Positions 1 to 9,870 are shown, numbered from the stretch's first letter. The stretch: DNA of 64,000 nt from Vibrio algarum (GCF_028204155.1 NZ_JAQLOI010000003.1:124001-188000); one strand, 5' to 3'. Notes: a model not told the origin generated them from the sequence alone. Translations and numbers: made by a program.

Positions 1-169
1 ACGATACTTTACGAGTCGTTCGGTGAACGAGACGAGCTCCTAGGCTTTCTTCAAGCTTGCTAACATGCATACTAGCAACAGGCGGAGAAAGCCCTAACTC
101 CTGTCCTGCTTGACTAATATTATGCGTAGAAGCAAGTCTTACAAACAATTTGAGATATTCAATATTCAT
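1..169 (-). CDS. LysR-family transcriptional regulator (N-terminal part only)
   Basis: Partial gene cut by the left edge; 56 residues are visible from the ATG at 169. The peptide opens with MNIEYLKLFVRLAS and contains the typical LysR winged helix-turn-helix, with ISQAGQELGLSPPVASMHV as the recognition region followed by KLEESLGARLVHRTTRKVS. That is the standard LysR layout, so the family call is firm. The effector-binding domain lies outside the window. It is on the same strand as the dehydrogenase at 301-1290, which lies upstream of it. The target genes cannot be told from what is visible. Confidence 0.9.
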   Translation of the reverse strand, partial: MNIEYLKLFVRLASTHNISQAGQELGLSPPVASMHVSKLEESLGARLVHRTTRKVS

Positions 170-300
170 CTATTTTACCAATTAACCTAAGGTCTGTTGA
201 CCCTGATGTCGAGTTATAGTGTGCAAGAACAACTCACGTTGAGCTTAATCCAAGCAAAAATTCCAGCCAGAACATTCACTATAAGCGCTAGGTCTAAGTA

Positions 301-1290
301 TTATTCTACTTCAACAACAACTTTGCCAATAGCCTGGCCACTAGCCAAATAAGCATGAGCGTCTGCAACTTCAGATAGAGTAAAACTCTTTTCATCAACT
401 ACCGGGGAGAGCGCTCCTTCTTCAGCAATCTTAGCCAATTCGCTCAGGATATTACCGTGTGCTTCACGCTTAAAGTCATGAATCATTGGGATAAGCATAA
501 ACACAACGTGTAGTGATAATCCTTTCATATGAATCATCGTCAAATCTTGCTCAAGAAATGCTAACGTTGTTGCAATTTGACCGTTTAGCTTTGCGGCTTC
601 AATGGAGTTATTGATATTGGCACCACCAACAGAGTCGAAAACAACATCAAAACCTTCACCTTTAGTATACTTTGTAACATAGTCAGTAACTGCTTCAGCT
701 TTGAAATCAATAGCGGTTGCGCCAAGTCTTTCAATTAATTCTACCTGCTCTCCAGTTGCACCCGTTGCATAAACCTCTGCACCAAAGTATTTAGCCAATT
801 GTAGTGCGATGTGACCAACACCACCAGCGCCACCGTGAACCAAAACTTTCTGGCCCTTACTAATACCAGAGCGTTGCAACCCTTCGTAAGCCGTAATACC
901 TACTAGCGGAAGTGCAGCAGCCTCTTTCATTGAAAGATTTTTCGGCTTATGAGCAACAAGCCTAGCGTCTGCTGGAATATATTCAGCAAGTGCACCTGGA
1001 AGATCACCCAAGCCACCCGCACAGCCAAAGACTTCATCACCTACAATAAAGTCCGTCACTCCTTCACCGATAGCTTCAATTGTACCCGCGAAATCCATAC
1101 CCAGAATTGCAGGGGTTTTAGGATGGAATGGTAATGCATCACCCATATCACGAATCATCATATCGATGGTATTAACACTAGTTGCTGCTACGCGTACTAA
1201 TACTTGTCCTGCTTTTGCTTCCGGCTTAGCCAGTTCAGCTGATTCAAATACCTCAGTACCACCAAATTCACGAATTACCATAGCTTTCAT
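301..1290 (-). CDS. Zinc-independent quinone oxidoreductase-like (MDR family) alcohol dehydrogenase
   Basis: A 329-residue medium-chain dehydrogenase/reductase. The N-terminal GroES-like half begins MKAMVIREFGG and carries GMDFAGTIEAIGEGV. The Rossmann half shows VLVHGGAGGVGHIALQLAKYFGAE, the NAD(P)H-binding glycine motif. No catalytic-zinc cysteine/histidine set is evident, as in QOR-type enzymes that reduce quinones or enones in the cytoplasm. I chose the ATG at 1290 because the reading frame further upstream has no conserved content and AAGG sits 9 bases before this ATG. It lies upstream of, and on the same strand as, the LysR fragment at the left edge. The substrate is not predictable. 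Confidence 0.9.
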   Translation of the reverse strand: MKAMVIREFGGTEVFESAELAKPEAKAGQVLVRVAATSVNTIDMMIRDMGDALPFHPKTPAILGMDFAGTIEAIGEGVTDFIVGDEVFGCAGGLGDLPGALAEYIPADARLVAHKPKNLSMKEAAALPLVGITAYEGLQRSGISKGQKVLVHGGAGGVGHIALQLAKYFGAEVYATGATGEQVELIERLGATAIDFKAEAVTDYVTKYTKGEGFDVVFDSVGGANINNSIEAAKLNGQIATTLAFLEQDLTMIHMKGLSLHVVFMLIPMIHDFKREAHGNILSELAKIAEEGALSPVVDEKSFTLSEVADAHAYLASGQAIGKVVVEVE

Positions 1291-1525
1291 AAGAAATAAC
1301 CTTTGTTTTGATTGCGTGGGACTAAGTATATGCAGCACAGATCAAATGATAATTCACCATAGTGAAGAATCAGTTTTAACTTTTTTTAATAATCAAAAGA
1401 GCATCAATACTTCTTCACTTCATCTAATGAGGGACAAGATTAATTATTAATAAATTTATTATATAAAATGTAATTTTATTCAGATTATTAAATTTTCTTT
1501 AATACTCTTTTGGCGATTTGCCCAA

Positions 1526-1554
1526 TTATCAGTGACCCAAAGCCTTGCTAATCT
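1526..1554 (+). promoter_or_regulatory. Predicted sigma-70 promoter of the crotonase gene
   Basis: A -35-like TTATCA (1526-1531), a 17-base spacer and a -10-like TAATCT (1549-1554) preceded by TGC, as in an extended -10. The block CAATTATCA-N14-TGCTAA recurs at identical spacing upstream of the radical SAM gene at 6442, which supports it as a functional element. The start codon is about 125 bases downstream. Confidence 0.5.
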
Positions 1555-1678
1555 AATTTCGAACTCAAGGGGCAAACACTCTTAACTTTTATCCACCCTT
1601 AATATAGGAAATGCAAGTAGCACAACAGCAGATCCATGTATGACGGGTATGAAACAATTTTGAACAAGGAATATAAAG

Positions 1679-2524
1679 ATGGCTTATACAGGCTATACAA
1701 CATTCAACGCAGAGCAAGAAGGCGCAATCCTTACAGTAACTTTCGACTTCGGACCTGTAAACGTACAAGGTCAGGAGATGCTGGAAGACCTTATGGGCCT
1801 TGCAATGCGCTTAGAGCGCGACCGCACTGTAAAAGTAGTTGTGTTTCAATCTGCAAATCCTGAAATCTGGGTTTGTCACTACGACACTAACCTTCTTAAA
1901 GATATGTCTACGCAGGCAGTATCTCGCGAAGATGTAAAACTGCTAGACCTTCAGGTTGTACTTGAGCGCATCAGCAAATTACCTCAAGCAACAATCGCGA
2001 AACTAGAAGGCTTTGCTCGCGGGGGCGGCCATGAGTTTGCTCTAGCATGTGACATGCGTTTTGCTGCTCGTGGTAAATATAAACTAATGCAGATGGAAGT
2101 TGGCATGGGTATCTTACCATGTGGTGGTGGTGCATCTCGTATGGCTCGTCAGGCTGGACTTGGTCGCGCTCTAGAGATAATCCTAAGTGCACGCGATTTC
2201 ACTGCAGATGAAGCTGAAGCTTACGGCACTATCAACAAAGCACTTGACCCTGAAGAGATCGGCGAATACGTAGATACACTTGCGAAACGTATCGCTCTGT
2301 TCCCGGCAGAATCTATCAACGCTTGTAAGCAAGCGGTATACGAATCCATCGACAAGCCAATTGCTGAAGCTCTAAGAGCAGAGGCTTACTGGCTATATCA
2401 GGCTACTAGCCAAACTCCTGCGATCAAACGTTTCACTGTAGCTGATGTGAAAGGTATGGAGCACGATATTGAAAACCAACGCAACTGGGAAGATTTAGTT
2501 GTTAATGTTCAGGAAATAAACTAA
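1679..2524 (+). CDS. Enoyl-CoA hydratase/isomerase (crotonase) family protein
   Basis: A 281-residue crotonase-fold protein. The oxyanion-hole region reads KLEGFARGGGHEFALACDMR near residues 105-125, followed by GILPCGGGASRMARQAG, the second family signature. Members hydrate, isomerise or cleave acyl-CoA thioesters. It has the usual domain plus a C-terminal helical tail. It precedes an SDR gene on the same strand, separated by 117 bases that contain two small stem-loops, so co-transcription is uncertain. In ordinary hydratases two acidic residues act in catalysis. I could not place both here with confidence, so this may be a non-hydratase member acting on a non-fatty substrate. Confidence 0.85.
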   Translation: MAYTGYTTFNAEQEGAILTVTFDFGPVNVQGQEMLEDLMGLAMRLERDRTVKVVVFQSANPEIWVCHYDTNLLKDMSTQAVSREDVKLLDLQVVLERISKLPQATIAKLEGFARGGGHEFALACDMRFAARGKYKLMQMEVGMGILPCGGGASRMARQAGLGRALEIILSARDFTADEAEAYGTINKALDPEEIGEYVDTLAKRIALFPAESINACKQAVYESIDKPIAEALRAEAYWLYQATSQTPAIKRFTVADVKGMEHDIENQRNWEDLVVNVQEIN

Positions 2525-2545
2525 CACTAGTTTAACCTTAAACTT

Positions 2546-2574
2546 TATTCCGGGGAGCCACACTTCCCGGAATA
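2546..2574. terminator. Stem-loop after the crotonase gene
   Basis: The inverted repeat TATTCCGGG (2546-2554) / CCCGGAATA (2566-2574) encloses an 11-base loop. No U-run follows, so it may be an RNA-processing or attenuating hairpin rather than a full Rho-independent terminator. A weaker hairpin follows at about 2582-2610. Confidence 0.45.
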
Positions 2575-2641
2575 TACCCAAGCTATTTCTCCGGAAGCCT
2601 AGAGAGATAGTTTAGGTATAGCAATAAACGGAGAAAACAAT

Positions 2642-3454
2642 ATGCAAAAAGTTATTCTTGTTACCGGTTCAACTGATGGCATCGGTCTTGAGACGGCAAA
2701 AATGCTGGTTTCAAAGGGTCACCATGTGCTCATTCACGGTCGAAATCCTCAAAAACTAGCAAAGGTTGAGAAATTGCTATCTGAACTTCCTGGTAACGGA
2801 AAAGTTGAAAGCTACGTATCAGACCTTTCTTATATCGCTGACGTTGAAGCGCTAGCTGTTGCAGTTATGGCTAAGCATCAAAAGCTAGATATCCTGATCA
2901 ACAATGCTGGTGTCTACAAGGTACCTCAGGTAACAACAAAAGATGGGTTAGATGTGCGTTTTGTTGTAAACACCATTGCCCCGTACCTTCTAACTCAACG
3001 CCTATTACACCTATTTGGCAGTTCAGGTCGAATAGTTAACCTATCATCTGCTGCGCAATCACCGGTGAATCTAAGCGCTCTGGCCAGCCCCAATGCAGGT
3101 CCATCTGATGGTCCGATTTACGCACAGAGTAAGCTAGCACTTACCATGTGGTCTGTTGATATGGCTACTTCACTAAAAGAGAAAGGACCTGTGATCATTG
3201 CAGTTAATCCCGCTTCTTTCCTTGGGAGCAAGTTAGTTAAAGAAGCTTACGGCGTAGCTGGCGGTGACCTAAGTATCGGAGCTGATATTCTTTGTCGTGC
3301 TGCGCTTTCTGAGGAGTTTTCTAATGCTTCAGGTAAATACTACGACAATGATTCTAACCAATTTACAGCACCACATCCTGATGCTCTTAACTCAACAAAA
3401 AATCAAAAACTTGTTGCTGTTCTAGATAAAATTCTGGCGGAGAAAACGCTATAA
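2642..3454 (+). CDS. Short-chain dehydrogenase/reductase (SDR)
   Basis: A 270-residue classical SDR: cofactor motif TGSTDGIG near residues 8-15, NNAG near residue 86, catalytic Ser in NLSSAAQSP and YAQSK as the YxxxK pair. It should carry out NAD(P)-dependent oxidoreduction of an alcohol or carbonyl in the cytoplasm. The ATG at 2642 is preceded by ACGGAGAAAACAAT, with GGAG about 8 bases before it. It lies downstream of the crotonase gene, so the two might act on the same intermediate, but that is inference. The C-terminal region is longer than in minimal SDRs and contains no extra domain I recognise. Confidence 0.9.
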   Translation: MQKVILVTGSTDGIGLETAKMLVSKGHHVLIHGRNPQKLAKVEKLLSELPGNGKVESYVSDLSYIADVEALAVAVMAKHQKLDILINNAGVYKVPQVTTKDGLDVRFVVNTIAPYLLTQRLLHLFGSSGRIVNLSSAAQSPVNLSALASPNAGPSDGPIYAQSKLALTMWSVDMATSLKEKGPVIIAVNPASFLGSKLVKEAYGVAGGDLSIGADILCRAALSEEFSNASGKYYDNDSNQFTAPHPDALNSTKNQKLVAVLDKILAEKTL

Positions 3455-3613
3455 CAAAAATATACTGGGAATAGACAAGATAAGTTTCGCTGACTAGCTA
3501 CTAAATACTAATCGTTAAGTATTAATAACTAAGTAATAACGCAACCGACAGTTCCAGTATTTTCAACGAACGCAAGCAAGTATTTCAATTCACCAATAAG
3601 AAAGAGACAAACC

Positions 3614-3868
3614 ATGTTAGGCGAAAACCACTCATTAGTTAACGAATTTCCCGAGCTTAAAAAGCTCATAGCTAAACTTGTAGAAAGCAACAGTACGTTT
3701 GCTGAAGATACAAAAAAATACGACTCAATAGACAATGAAATCCGTACACTAGAGCTAGAAGATGCACCAATTATTGATGAGTCTATGCATCAATTAAAAC
3801 ACCAGCGTTCAGTTTTAAAAGATTCGTTATATCAGCGTCTTATGAAAAGTAAATCAAGCAATAAATAA
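3614..3868 (+). CDS. YdcH-family (DUF465) small protein
   Basis: An 84-residue soluble protein rich in charged and helical residues. The pattern LVNEFPELKKLIAKL followed by a second helix ending LKHQRSVLKDSLYQRL fits the YdcH/DUF465 family, short coiled-coil proteins of unknown function found across Proteobacteria. The ATG at 3614 is preceded by an AGAGAC purine stretch. It stands alone, with 159 bases before it and a strong stem-loop after it. Family assignment is good; function is unknown. Confidence 0.85.
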   Translation: MLGENHSLVNEFPELKKLIAKLVESNSTFAEDTKKYDSIDNEIRTLELEDAPIIDESMHQLKHQRSVLKDSLYQRLMKSKSSNK

Positions 3869-3874
3869 GACAAA

Positions 3875-3905
3875 AGCAGCCTAACTCTAAAAAGATTAGG
3901 CTGCT
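3875..3905. terminator. Stem-loop after ydcH-like gene
   Basis: A perfect 10-base inverted repeat, AGCAGCCTAA (3875-3884) / TTAGGCTGCT (3896-3905), seven bases after the stop codon of the DUF465 gene. On the minus strand it is followed by TTTT; on the plus strand it lacks a U-run. It probably terminates or protects the short upstream transcript. The next gene begins 20 bases later. Confidence 0.55.
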
Positions 3906-3925
3906 GACGCTACTAGGGTTAACAA

Positions 3926-5122
3926 ATGAAAATAAGATCCGTTTTTGGTTACCTGATTCTGGCTATATTTCTATCGGGATGTAGCTCAAAACCAAAACAT
4001 ACTCCTGTACCTGAATATCTTCAGTCTGATGCACGCGTGTTCAATAACAACAATATTCGATACTGGGGAGACGTTGAGGACGGCATCTTCGAACTATATG
4101 CATATCAAAACAACCTACGTTGGCACCCAGGGAAAGAGTACAATTTTCTCGCAATCTCAGGCGGCGGCGGAAATGGTGCGTTCTCAAGCGGAATATTGAA
4201 TGCATGGAGCGATAGTGAAGAACGCCCCGAATTCGACACGGTAACGGGTATCAGTACTGGAGCAATCGTTGCTGTATTTGCCTATTTAGGTTTGGAATAT
4301 GATCATGTGTTAACCGATCTTTATACCAAGACTGAAGATAAAGATATCTTTAATGCACATAACATTTTTTCGATCTTAAACAAAAGTTCGCTTCTAGATA
4401 CCGCACCATTGCAAGATAAAGTCAGAGAGACGTTAACGCCAGAGATATTAAAAAAAGTCGCACAAGAGTACCAAAAAGGTCGCTTGCTATTAGTAGGTTC
4501 AACACATTTAGATAGTCAACGATTGTCTATCTGGAACCTGGGCGAAATTGCCATGATAGGAACAGAAGTTTCTGAAAAATTATTTGAAGATATCATATTG
4601 GCTTCAGCTGCAATTCCAGGTCTATTTCCACCAGTTCAAGTGGATATAGAAATTAACGGACAAACTTATCAGGAACTCCACGTAGATGGCGGCGTAACCC
4701 GTCAGGTATTCTGTTTCAATGATGCTGTAACTTTCGAAGGAGACTGGACCCCCGATACTGGTGAGAGAGAAAATGCCAATGTGTATGTCATTACCAATGG
4801 CGAATTTCTTCCGCAATGGTCTACCTCAAAACATAGCCTGTCATATGTAGTTGAGCGGTCCATTTATACACTGATGAAATACCAAGGTCGCAGTGACGTA
4901 CTTAGGATTTATGAGAAAGCAACAGCAGCCAATATGAATTTTCACTTCGCCTTTGTTGACGAGTCTCTAAACAAAAAGGAGTCTAAAGACAAACTATTCG
5001 ATTCGGAGTTCATGCAGAGCCTCTACCATTTTGGCTACTCATTAATGCTTTCGGATATGCTATGGCATAACAAACCGCCAGGTTTCAATACCATTACTCC
5101 ATTTCGAGATCTTAGGTTTTGA
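3926..5122 (+). CDS. Patatin-like phospholipase lipoprotein
   Basis: A 398-residue protein with a lipoprotein signal: a hydrophobic stretch ending LSGC, so Cys19 should be lipidated. The mature part holds the patatin catalytic set. The oxyanion hole is GGGGNGAFSSG, the nucleophile serine sits in GISTG (GXSXG), and the Asp is in HVDGGV, as expected for a Ser-Asp dyad hydrolase. It should act as a lipid acyl hydrolase anchored to an envelope membrane. Length fits bacterial patatins with an envelope signal. It is monocistronic: a stem-loop precedes it and a 340-base gap follows. No partner gene or toxin locus is nearby. Confidence 0.9.
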   Translation: MKIRSVFGYLILAIFLSGCSSKPKHTPVPEYLQSDARVFNNNNIRYWGDVEDGIFELYAYQNNLRWHPGKEYNFLAISGGGGNGAFSSGILNAWSDSEERPEFDTVTGISTGAIVAVFAYLGLEYDHVLTDLYTKTEDKDIFNAHNIFSILNKSSLLDTAPLQDKVRETLTPEILKKVAQEYQKGRLLLVGSTHLDSQRLSIWNLGEIAMIGTEVSEKLFEDIILASAAIPGLFPPVQVDIEINGQTYQELHVDGGVTRQVFCFNDAVTFEGDWTPDTGERENANVYVITNGEFLPQWSTSKHSLSYVVERSIYTLMKYQGRSDVLRIYEKATAANMNFHFAFVDESLNKKESKDKLFDSEFMQSLYHFGYSLMLSDMLWHNKPPGFNTITPFRDLRF

Positions 5123-5462
5123 GCAAAGCCTTCCGCCATTAATCTTTTTGACGAGCGGCTCAACTCTAAATAAGGTAATGTCAACTTAACTTAATTGGAA
5201 CGTGGTTTCCCAATAGACCACTTCTTAACTAGCAGTAATAATAAAACCATTATCTTATATGTTATTTTTCACACTACTCAATAAATGAACTAAATAATTT
5301 ATCATGATATTTTACTTATATTAATAACACTATTAACAATAAGGATTATCAATAAATTTTAAAAACTGATTTAACTTTGAACCTTATTATTATTATTGTG
5401 ATAGTAATTATAATAAGTGCCTCTGCGCTATTGCAGGTTTTTCAACGTCAAAGGACCAAATA
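5123..5462. other. AT-rich intergenic region, no gene seen
   Basis: A 340-base stretch, strongly AT-rich from about 5230 to 5420, with a run of ATT triplets near 5385-5397. It presumably carries the promoter of the peroxidase-related gene that follows. I found no ORF remnant, clear hairpin or repeat. Confidence 0.5.
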
Positions 5463-6041
5463 ATGAATCAACCAGAAACCAAAATCAGCCGCTTTTCTGT
5501 ACCAGAATTTAATACTCTTCCTCAAGATATTAAAGACACATTTTTAGCTTTCCAAGAAAAGCTTGGATTTGTTCCTAATGTATTTTTTGCTCTTGCGCAT
5601 CGCCCAGCAGAATTACGTGCTTTCCTCGCTTACAATGAAGCAACAATGGGCAAAGAAAGTGGGCTTACTGCTGCAGAAAAAGAGATGCTTATTATCGCAT
5701 TCTCTAACTATAATGGCTGTACATATTGTGTAATGTCTCACGGTGCAGTACTTCGCCTTGAATCTGGCGACAAATACCTTGCAGAAAAAATTGCGGTGAA
5801 TTACCGCGAAGCCAATATTACTCCTCGCCAAAAAGCCATGATTAACTTTGCGATGCAAATTACTAAGGAGCCTTCAACCATAGGAGCAGAAGATTTTGAA
5901 ATTCTGCGCTCTCATGGCCTCAACGATGAAGATATTTGGGATATAGGTAGTATAACTGCGTTTTTCAATCTCTCAAATCGTATGATGGACTTACTGGCGG
6001 TGCGCCCAGATGACCAGTTTTTTATGATGGGTCGTGATTAA
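5463..6041 (+). CDS. Peroxidase-related / carboxymuconolactone decarboxylase-like (AhpD fold) protein
   Basis: A 192-residue all-helical protein with the AhpD-type redox centre CTYCVMSH near residues 82-89, two cysteines in CxxC with the downstream His. This motif marks the uncharacterised peroxidase-related branch of the CMD/AhpD superfamily, whose members use the cysteine pair for thiol-dependent peroxide or alkyl-peroxide chemistry. It begins MNQPETKISRFSVPEF and is of normal length. It is a single gene closed by a strong stem-loop. Substrate and reductant are unknown. The family call is firm; a pure decarboxylase role is unlikely because the redox cysteines are intact. Confidence 0.85.
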   Translation: MNQPETKISRFSVPEFNTLPQDIKDTFLAFQEKLGFVPNVFFALAHRPAELRAFLAYNEATMGKESGLTAAEKEMLIIAFSNYNGCTYCVMSHGAVLRLESGDKYLAEKIAVNYREANITPRQKAMINFAMQITKEPSTIGAEDFEILRSHGLNDEDIWDIGSITAFFNLSNRMMDLLAVRPDDQFFMMGRD

Positions 6042-6051
6042 GTAAATAATC

Positions 6052-6096
6052 ACCTGTAAAGTAGGAAGAGTTAAACCCTCCCTCTACTTTACAGGT
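6052..6096 (+). terminator. Terminator-like hairpin after the AhpD-like gene
   Basis: A perfect 13-base inverted repeat, ACCTGTAAAGTAG (6052-6064) / CTACTTTACAGGT (6084-6096), is followed by AATTTATT. It starts 11 bases after the stop codon. Confidence 0.7.
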
Positions 6097-6379
6097 AATT
6101 TATTGGTAAAGAAAACTTGGGTAAAAAATTAAAATAGAGGAAACTGAAGAACTAAACGGTCCAGTTTTTTATGTAAAGACAACACTAAAATAGTGTGTAA
6201 TTAAAAACAATGTTCTGCATTTTTATATAATTATGATCGAGCATTTCCATACCAATATTATTATTTAACGAAGGTGTTTATCGGCTATCCATTTGGTATA
6301 CATCGCGCTAATTATTAATAAACAACAAGTTACAATCATTATTAAATATTTTTTAAAACTGATTCGCTATTTCGCTCAA

Positions 6380-6408
6380 TTATCACAGAGCCCTCCTACT
6401 GCTAACAT
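6380..6408 (+). promoter_or_regulatory. Predicted promoter of the radical SAM gene
   Basis: TTATCA (6380-6385), a 17-base spacer and TAACAT (6403-6408) with an upstream TGC. It matches the element at 1526-1554 in sequence blocks and exact spacing. Confidence 0.45.
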
Positions 6409-6441
6409 CTGTGCAATCATTTATTACATCAGAGATTTATT

Positions 6442-7317
6442 ATGCATTACGAAGGTAAAATTTATCGCCCTTGGATGGAAGCACACAGTTTACTCATTCA
6501 AACAACATTGGGCTGTAGTAACAATCAATGTACGTTTTGCACCATGTTCGACGATAAACGCTTTAGTGTAAGAGACATAGAGGATATCTTTCTCGATATC
6601 GAAGAAGCAAGACGAGCTAACCCGCACGTAGAGTCAATCTTCCTCATTGATGGCAACGTAATGGCGATGCGTACAGAGAATCTGCTCAAGGTGTTGGATA
6701 AGATAAAATTGTTGTTCCCAGAGCTTAAGAATCTTGCTCTCTATTCAGGTTTCAACGACTTTCGCCGTAAGAGTGTCTCTGAATTAAAAGAGATGCGTTC
6801 TGCAGGACTAACCACTGCCTATTCTGGTCTTGAATCTGGCGATCCTATCGTGTTACAGCGTATTAAAAAGCGTATGACCAGAGAAAATGCTATTGAAGGC
6901 ATGGAAATGGCCAGAGAGGCCGATATCAGAGTTTTGGCGTCATTTATTTTTGGTATGGGTGGCAAAGAGCGCTCAACAGACCACATAGTCAATACCACTA
7001 GCCTACTAAATATCATGAAGCCTGATGCAATAGCACCAATGGCACTAGCAGTACAACCCGGCTCAGAGCTAGAAAAAGAGATTGCACGCAATGAATTTAC
7101 ATTACCAAGCCCACTACAGATCTTAGAAGAAGAAAAATACCTTCTGGAAAATATGGACGATTTCGATTGTTATTACTGGGGTGATCACGGAAACAATATT
7201 TCTTCGATGCGGGGCGCATGGCCTGCTGCACGAGAACCATTTTTGGAAAATATAAATAAGCAGATTGCCTACAATCCTGTGACAGAGAAAAACGTCATTG
7301 AAACATTTGCGTGGTAG
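6442..7317 (+). CDS. Radical SAM protein (CX4CX2C type)
   Basis: A 291-residue radical SAM enzyme. The iron-sulfur ligands are Cys25, Cys30 and Cys33 in GCSNNQCTFC. This is CX4CX2C spacing rather than CX3CX2C, as in a subset of Fe-S oxidoreductases of the COG1032 type. The rest follows a TIM-barrel pattern, with LYSGF, YSGLESG and SFIFGMGGKE strand ends. The ATG at 6442 is chosen because the motif falls at the usual distance from it. No B12-binding or SPASM domain is present. It is homologous to the gene at 24753-25781. The reaction is unknown. Confidence 0.85.
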   Translation: MHYEGKIYRPWMEAHSLLIQTTLGCSNNQCTFCTMFDDKRFSVRDIEDIFLDIEEARRANPHVESIFLIDGNVMAMRTENLLKVLDKIKLLFPELKNLALYSGFNDFRRKSVSELKEMRSAGLTTAYSGLESGDPIVLQRIKKRMTRENAIEGMEMAREADIRVLASFIFGMGGKERSTDHIVNTTSLLNIMKPDAIAPMALAVQPGSELEKEIARNEFTLPSPLQILEEEKYLLENMDDFDCYYWGDHGNNISSMRGAWPAAREPFLENINKQIAYNPVTEKNVIETFAW

Positions 7318-7406
7318 TTGATTCGCCAAACAATATTTGGCATCCAATAACTCATCACTAGCCGAACTAGGTATTAACTTAAGTTCGCTTTATTTTGGAG
7401 ACTATG

Positions 7407-8015
7407 ATGAAAAAAATCTTAATCAACTTTGCCCACCCGGCTAAAGGGCGTTCCAAAATCAATGCTGCGCTTAAGGTTGCGGTCGAGAATTTAGAAGGCG
7501 TGATCGTCAATGATCTCTACTCAACCTATCCTGATTTTCACATTGATATAGCTCGTGAGCAACAACTATGCGAAGAGCATGACGTGATAATCTTTCAACA
7601 TCCATTTTACTGGTATCAAGCCCCTGCAATCATAAAAGAGTGGTTAGACCTAGTGCTAGAGCACGGTTGGGCCTACGGTTCGAAAGGTAAAGCACTAGAA
7701 GGGAAGATTTTCTTTCAAGCTCTTACCGCTGGTGGGGATACCACTACATACCAGCCTAACGGTGCAAACCTGTTTACTATTGGGGAACTGACTTCTCCAT
7801 TTAGCGCAACCGCTAATCTCTGCCATATGACTGCCCTTCCACCCTTTGCCGTGATGGGCGTACACCGAGGGTTACCAGAAGAACAATTAAAAGCGTACGC
7901 TGAAGAGTACTGCCGTTTAATCATTGCCCTGCGTGATGATAGGTTTGATATTGCGCAAGCTAAAGATGAACCACTGCTCAACCACCGTCTCGATAACCTG
8001 ATCCTAAGGCCTTAA
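7407..8015 (+). CDS. kefF: NAD(P)H oxidoreductase, KefF-like ancillary protein
   Basis: A flavodoxin-fold quinone oxidoreductase of about 202 residues. Family marks are [19 protein letters not shown] at the FMN site, [17 protein letters not shown] and HGWAYG. KefF binds KefC on the cytoplasmic side, is needed for full potassium efflux and also reduces quinones and electrophiles. GGAG at 7397-7400 lies 3 bases from the ATG at 7404 and 6 bases from the one at 7407, so I prefer 7407. Its stop is one base from the start of the antiporter gene, the classical kefFC layout. The association makes the symbol likely. Confidence 0.88.
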   Translation: MKKILINFAHPAKGRSKINAALKVAVENLEGVIVNDLYSTYPDFHIDIAREQQLCEEHDVIIFQHPFYWYQAPAIIKEWLDLVLEHGWAYGSKGKALEGKIFFQALTAGGDTTTYQPNGANLFTIGELTSPFSATANLCHMTALPPFAVMGVHRGLPEEQLKAYAEEYCRLIIALRDDRFDIAQAKDEPLLNHRLDNLILRP

Positions 8016-8016
8016 T

Positions 8017-9870
8017 ATGGAATACTTCTTATTACAACTGTTTATTTTCCTAGCGGCCTCTGCTATTGCCGTACCAATCGCAAAAAAGTTGGGGCTGGGA
8101 TCTGTACTTGGGTACCTAATCGCAGGGATCTTGATTGGTCCATTTGGCCTATCTCTTATCGGCGATGTTGAAGATGTCATGCACCTCACGGAGTTTGGTG
8201 TCGTAATGATGCTGTTTCTCGTTGGTCTAGAGTTGAAACCATCCCTACTTTGGCAGATGAAAACTCCGATACTGGGTATGGGTGGAATACAGGTGGCACT
8301 GTCGAGTATCGCGATCATTGTCGCGACGTTTATTTTCCTGCCATGGAAGCAAGCGGTGGCGGTTGGTCTCATTTTGTCTCTGTCTTCTACGGCGATTGTG
8401 CTTCAAACCTTAAAAGAAAAAGGTTTGATGAATACGGGTTCAGGACGTTCTATTTTTTCCGTACTACTTTTTCAAGATCTTGCCGTTATACCTATGTTGG
8501 CTTTTTTGCCGCTGCTAGCGACGGAAACCTCTCACGATGAAGGTCATCATGCATCGGTGTTGATTGATATCGGCTCGCTGCCTGGTTCTCTCCAACTCAT
8601 CACTACTCTACTCGCTGTTTTTTCTATCTTCCTTTTAGGTAAATACGCCACAAGGCCTATTTTCAGAGCAATTGCGGCAACGCAGGTTAGAGAAATATTT
8701 GTCGCAGCAGCGCTTGCATTGGTTGTTGGTATTTCGTTACTAATGACGGTCGTTGGCTTGTCTCCAGCGCTTGGGACTTTTTTAGCAGGCGTAGTACTAG
8801 CAGACAGCGAATATCGTCATGAATTAGAAAGTGATATCGAGCCTTTCAAAGGCCTATTGCTTGGTATCTTCTTTATCTCTATCGGGGCAAGCTTGAACTT
8901 TACCCTTATAGCTGACGACGCCATATTCATTGCTGGAATTACCGCCGGACTTATCTTTATCAAATGGCTTGTGCTAGTCGTGACAGGTTTAGCTTTCAAA
9001 ATGCCAAGCAAAGAACGATCGCTATTTGCCGTTGCATTGGCACAGGGAGGTGAGTTTGCCTTCGTGTTATTTCAGTTCTCCAAAACGAATGGCGTCCTGC
9101 CTGCAGAAACGATCGAACCATTTATCTCTGCGGTAGCGATATCAATGTTCCTTACCCCTCTTATATTTATGGCTTACGAAAAATCTGTCAAGAGCAGCAG
9201 AGATGAAGATAATGCCTGCCAGAATGATGACACAATTGAACATAATGGCCATAAAGTTATTCTTGCTGGATTTGGACGCTTAGGTACTGATCTGGGGCGA
9301 TTCTTACTGTCCGCAGGTATCAAGCCAGTCATAGTTGATCATAACGCTTCCAACATAGATGTATTAAGGAAATTAGGTTTTGAGGTCTACTATGGTGATA
9401 TTACGCGCTTGGATCTTCTCGAGGCTGCAGGTGCTGGCGAAGCCGAGCTTCTAATCATAACTATTGGTGATATTGAGAAGTCACGGTCATTAATCGAACT
9501 TGCTAAGAAACACTACCCCCACTTAAAAATAATCGTTAACGCCGACGATCGGCAAGCCGCGTTTGAGTTAATGGACTTACATATAGACAACATCCGAAGA
9601 GAAACGTTTGGTAGCGCCATCGCTTTAGGGCAAGATGCATTGCAACAACTTGGTACTGACCCATACGAAGCTTATCGTTTGGCTCGTATATTCAATAAAA
9701 AAGATGAAGAAATGATGCCAGAATTACACAAACTGCAAAGTGAAAAGGAAAGCTACATTTCTCACTACCAAAAAAGGCACGCGGATCTGGAAACTCTGAT
9801 GAAGAGAGACCTCAACCATAGCACGGATGAACTGGATAAAGCGTGGACGGCTAAAAATCCAGAATTGTAA
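8017..9870 (+). CDS. kefC: Glutathione-regulated potassium-efflux antiporter, KefC/KefB type
   Basis: A 617-residue CPA2 monovalent cation:proton antiporter. Residues 1 to about 385 form roughly 12 membrane segments, with [18 protein letters not shown] near the start. From about residue 412 a cytoplasmic RCK (KTN) domain has the Rossmann signature [14 protein letters not shown] and an acidic residue after the second strand, for NAD and glutathione-adduct sensing. It extrudes potassium to acidify the cytoplasm during electrophile stress. The gene follows its KefF-like partner by one base and has AAGG 7 bases before the ATG. Kef B versus C cannot be separated by eye; the adjacent KefF favours KefC. 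Confidence 0.88.
   Translation: MEYFLLQLFIFLAASAIAVPIAKKLGLGSVLGYLIAGILIGPFGLSLIGDVEDVMHLTEFGVVMMLFLVGLELKPSLLWQMKTPILGMGGIQVALSSIAIIVATFIFLPWKQAVAVGLILSLSSTAIVLQTLKEKGLMNTGSGRSIFSVLLFQDLAVIPMLAFLPLLATETSHDEGHHASVLIDIGSLPGSLQLITTLLAVFSIFLLGKYATRPIFRAIAATQVREIFVAAALALVVGISLLMTVVGLSPALGTFLAGVVLADSEYRHELESDIEPFKGLLLGIFFISIGASLNFTLIADDAIFIAGITAGLIFIKWLVLVVTGLAFKMPSKERSLFAVALAQGGEFAFVLFQFSKTNGVLPAETIEPFISAVAISMFLTPLIFMAYEKSVKSSRDEDNACQNDDTIEHNGHKVILAGFGRLGTDLGRFLLSAGIKPVIVDHNASNIDVLRKLGFEVYYGDITRLDLLEAAGAGEAELLIITIGDIEKSRSLIELAKKHYPHLKIIVNADDRQAAFELMDLHIDNIRRETFGSAIALGQDALQQLGTDPYEAYRLARIFNKKDEEMMPELHKLQSEKESYISHYQKRHADLETLMKRDLNHSTDELDKAWTAKNPEL

Noticed and set aside
8017..9870. Na+/H+ antiporter (NhaP-like) for the KefC-like gene
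   Set aside because: The C-terminal RCK domain and the adjacent KefF-like gene favour Kef.
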